Assembly (NCBI GenBank): GCA_023395435.1 | Contig: JAEWZG010000072.1 | Location: 1-5,192 of the forward strand | Source of the DNA: Bacillota bacterium | GTDB lineage: Bacteria > Bacillota > Clostridia > Oscillospirales > Ruminococcaceae | Length of the DNA stretch: 5,192 bases | Direction of reading: 5' to 3' | Shown: one piece after another, positions 5,164 through 5,192 of the stretch | Layout of the letters: the number at the start of each line of letters is the position of its first letter | How positions within the stretch are numbered: the stretch's first letter is position 1 | Translations under genes and position numbers: made by a program | Notes under the pieces: generated by a model | What the model saw: the letters and a program-made list of their open reading frames with translations, nothing else | Told to the model about the DNA's origin: nothing | Databases searched by the model: none

Positions 5164-5192
5164 ATGTCCAACAGATTATTTCAGAGTGTAGT
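5164..5192 (+). CDS. Start of an unidentified gene, possibly a PucR/CdaR-type regulator (partial)
   Basis: ATG at 5164 follows AAGAGGGG at 5147-5154 with nine bases of spacing, so a gene clearly begins here. Nine complete codons plus two bases are visible, reading MSNRLFQSV. From memory, similar N termini (MSNRLFQ...) occur on clostridial proteins with a sugar-diacid-recognition domain and a PucR/CdaR-type helix-turn-helix, but ten residues cannot settle this. The rest lies outside the window. The long upstream region with palindromes would be consistent with a regulated gene. Confidence 0.6.

Overview
The window is AT-rich and almost wholly coded on the + strand. It looks like a chromosomal piece of a low-GC Gram-positive bacterium, most likely a clostridium of the Ruminococcaceae/Oscillospiraceae type. 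The reasons are strong GGAGG-type ribosome binding sites, the ylxM-ffh-rpsP-khpA-rimM-trmD gene order, an HPr with both His15 and Ser46, and the wording of the proteins. The family assignment is inferred from sequence memory, not from a search.

Positions 1-2413 hold the first transcription block: a probable last few codons of ftsY, then ylxM (TTG start), ffh (SRP GTPase), rpsP (ribosomal protein S16) and khpA (KH-domain RNA-binding protein), ending in a clear intrinsic terminator at 2389-2413. This block joins SRP-dependent membrane targeting to ribosome and RNA functions.

Positions 2414-4245 hold a second block with its own good promoter: a NimA-like, FMN-binding split-barrel protein, then rimM (16S processing and 30S assembly) and trmD (tRNA m1G37 methyltransferase), which overlap by 11 bp. 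In the common Firmicutes arrangement khpA runs directly, or through ylqD, into rimM-trmD-rplS. Here a terminator, a promoter and an unrelated flavoprotein gene split the cluster, and rplS does not follow trmD.

Positions 4246-4826 hold a monocistronic HPr gene with a near-consensus promoter and a perfect 14-bp terminator hairpin. From 4827 to 5163 there is an AT-rich non-coding region with repeated heptamers and small palindromes, leading into the first ten codons of another gene that is cut off by the window end.

The two most notable points are that rimM appears to start at an ATA codon, which a simple ATG/GTG/TTG start rule would place 57 codons too late, and that TrmD carries Ser-Glu-Arg where the family normally has three glycines. 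I see no mobile element, CRISPR array, tRNA or rRNA, and no convincing new multi-gene system; this is mainly a housekeeping region with some unusual details.
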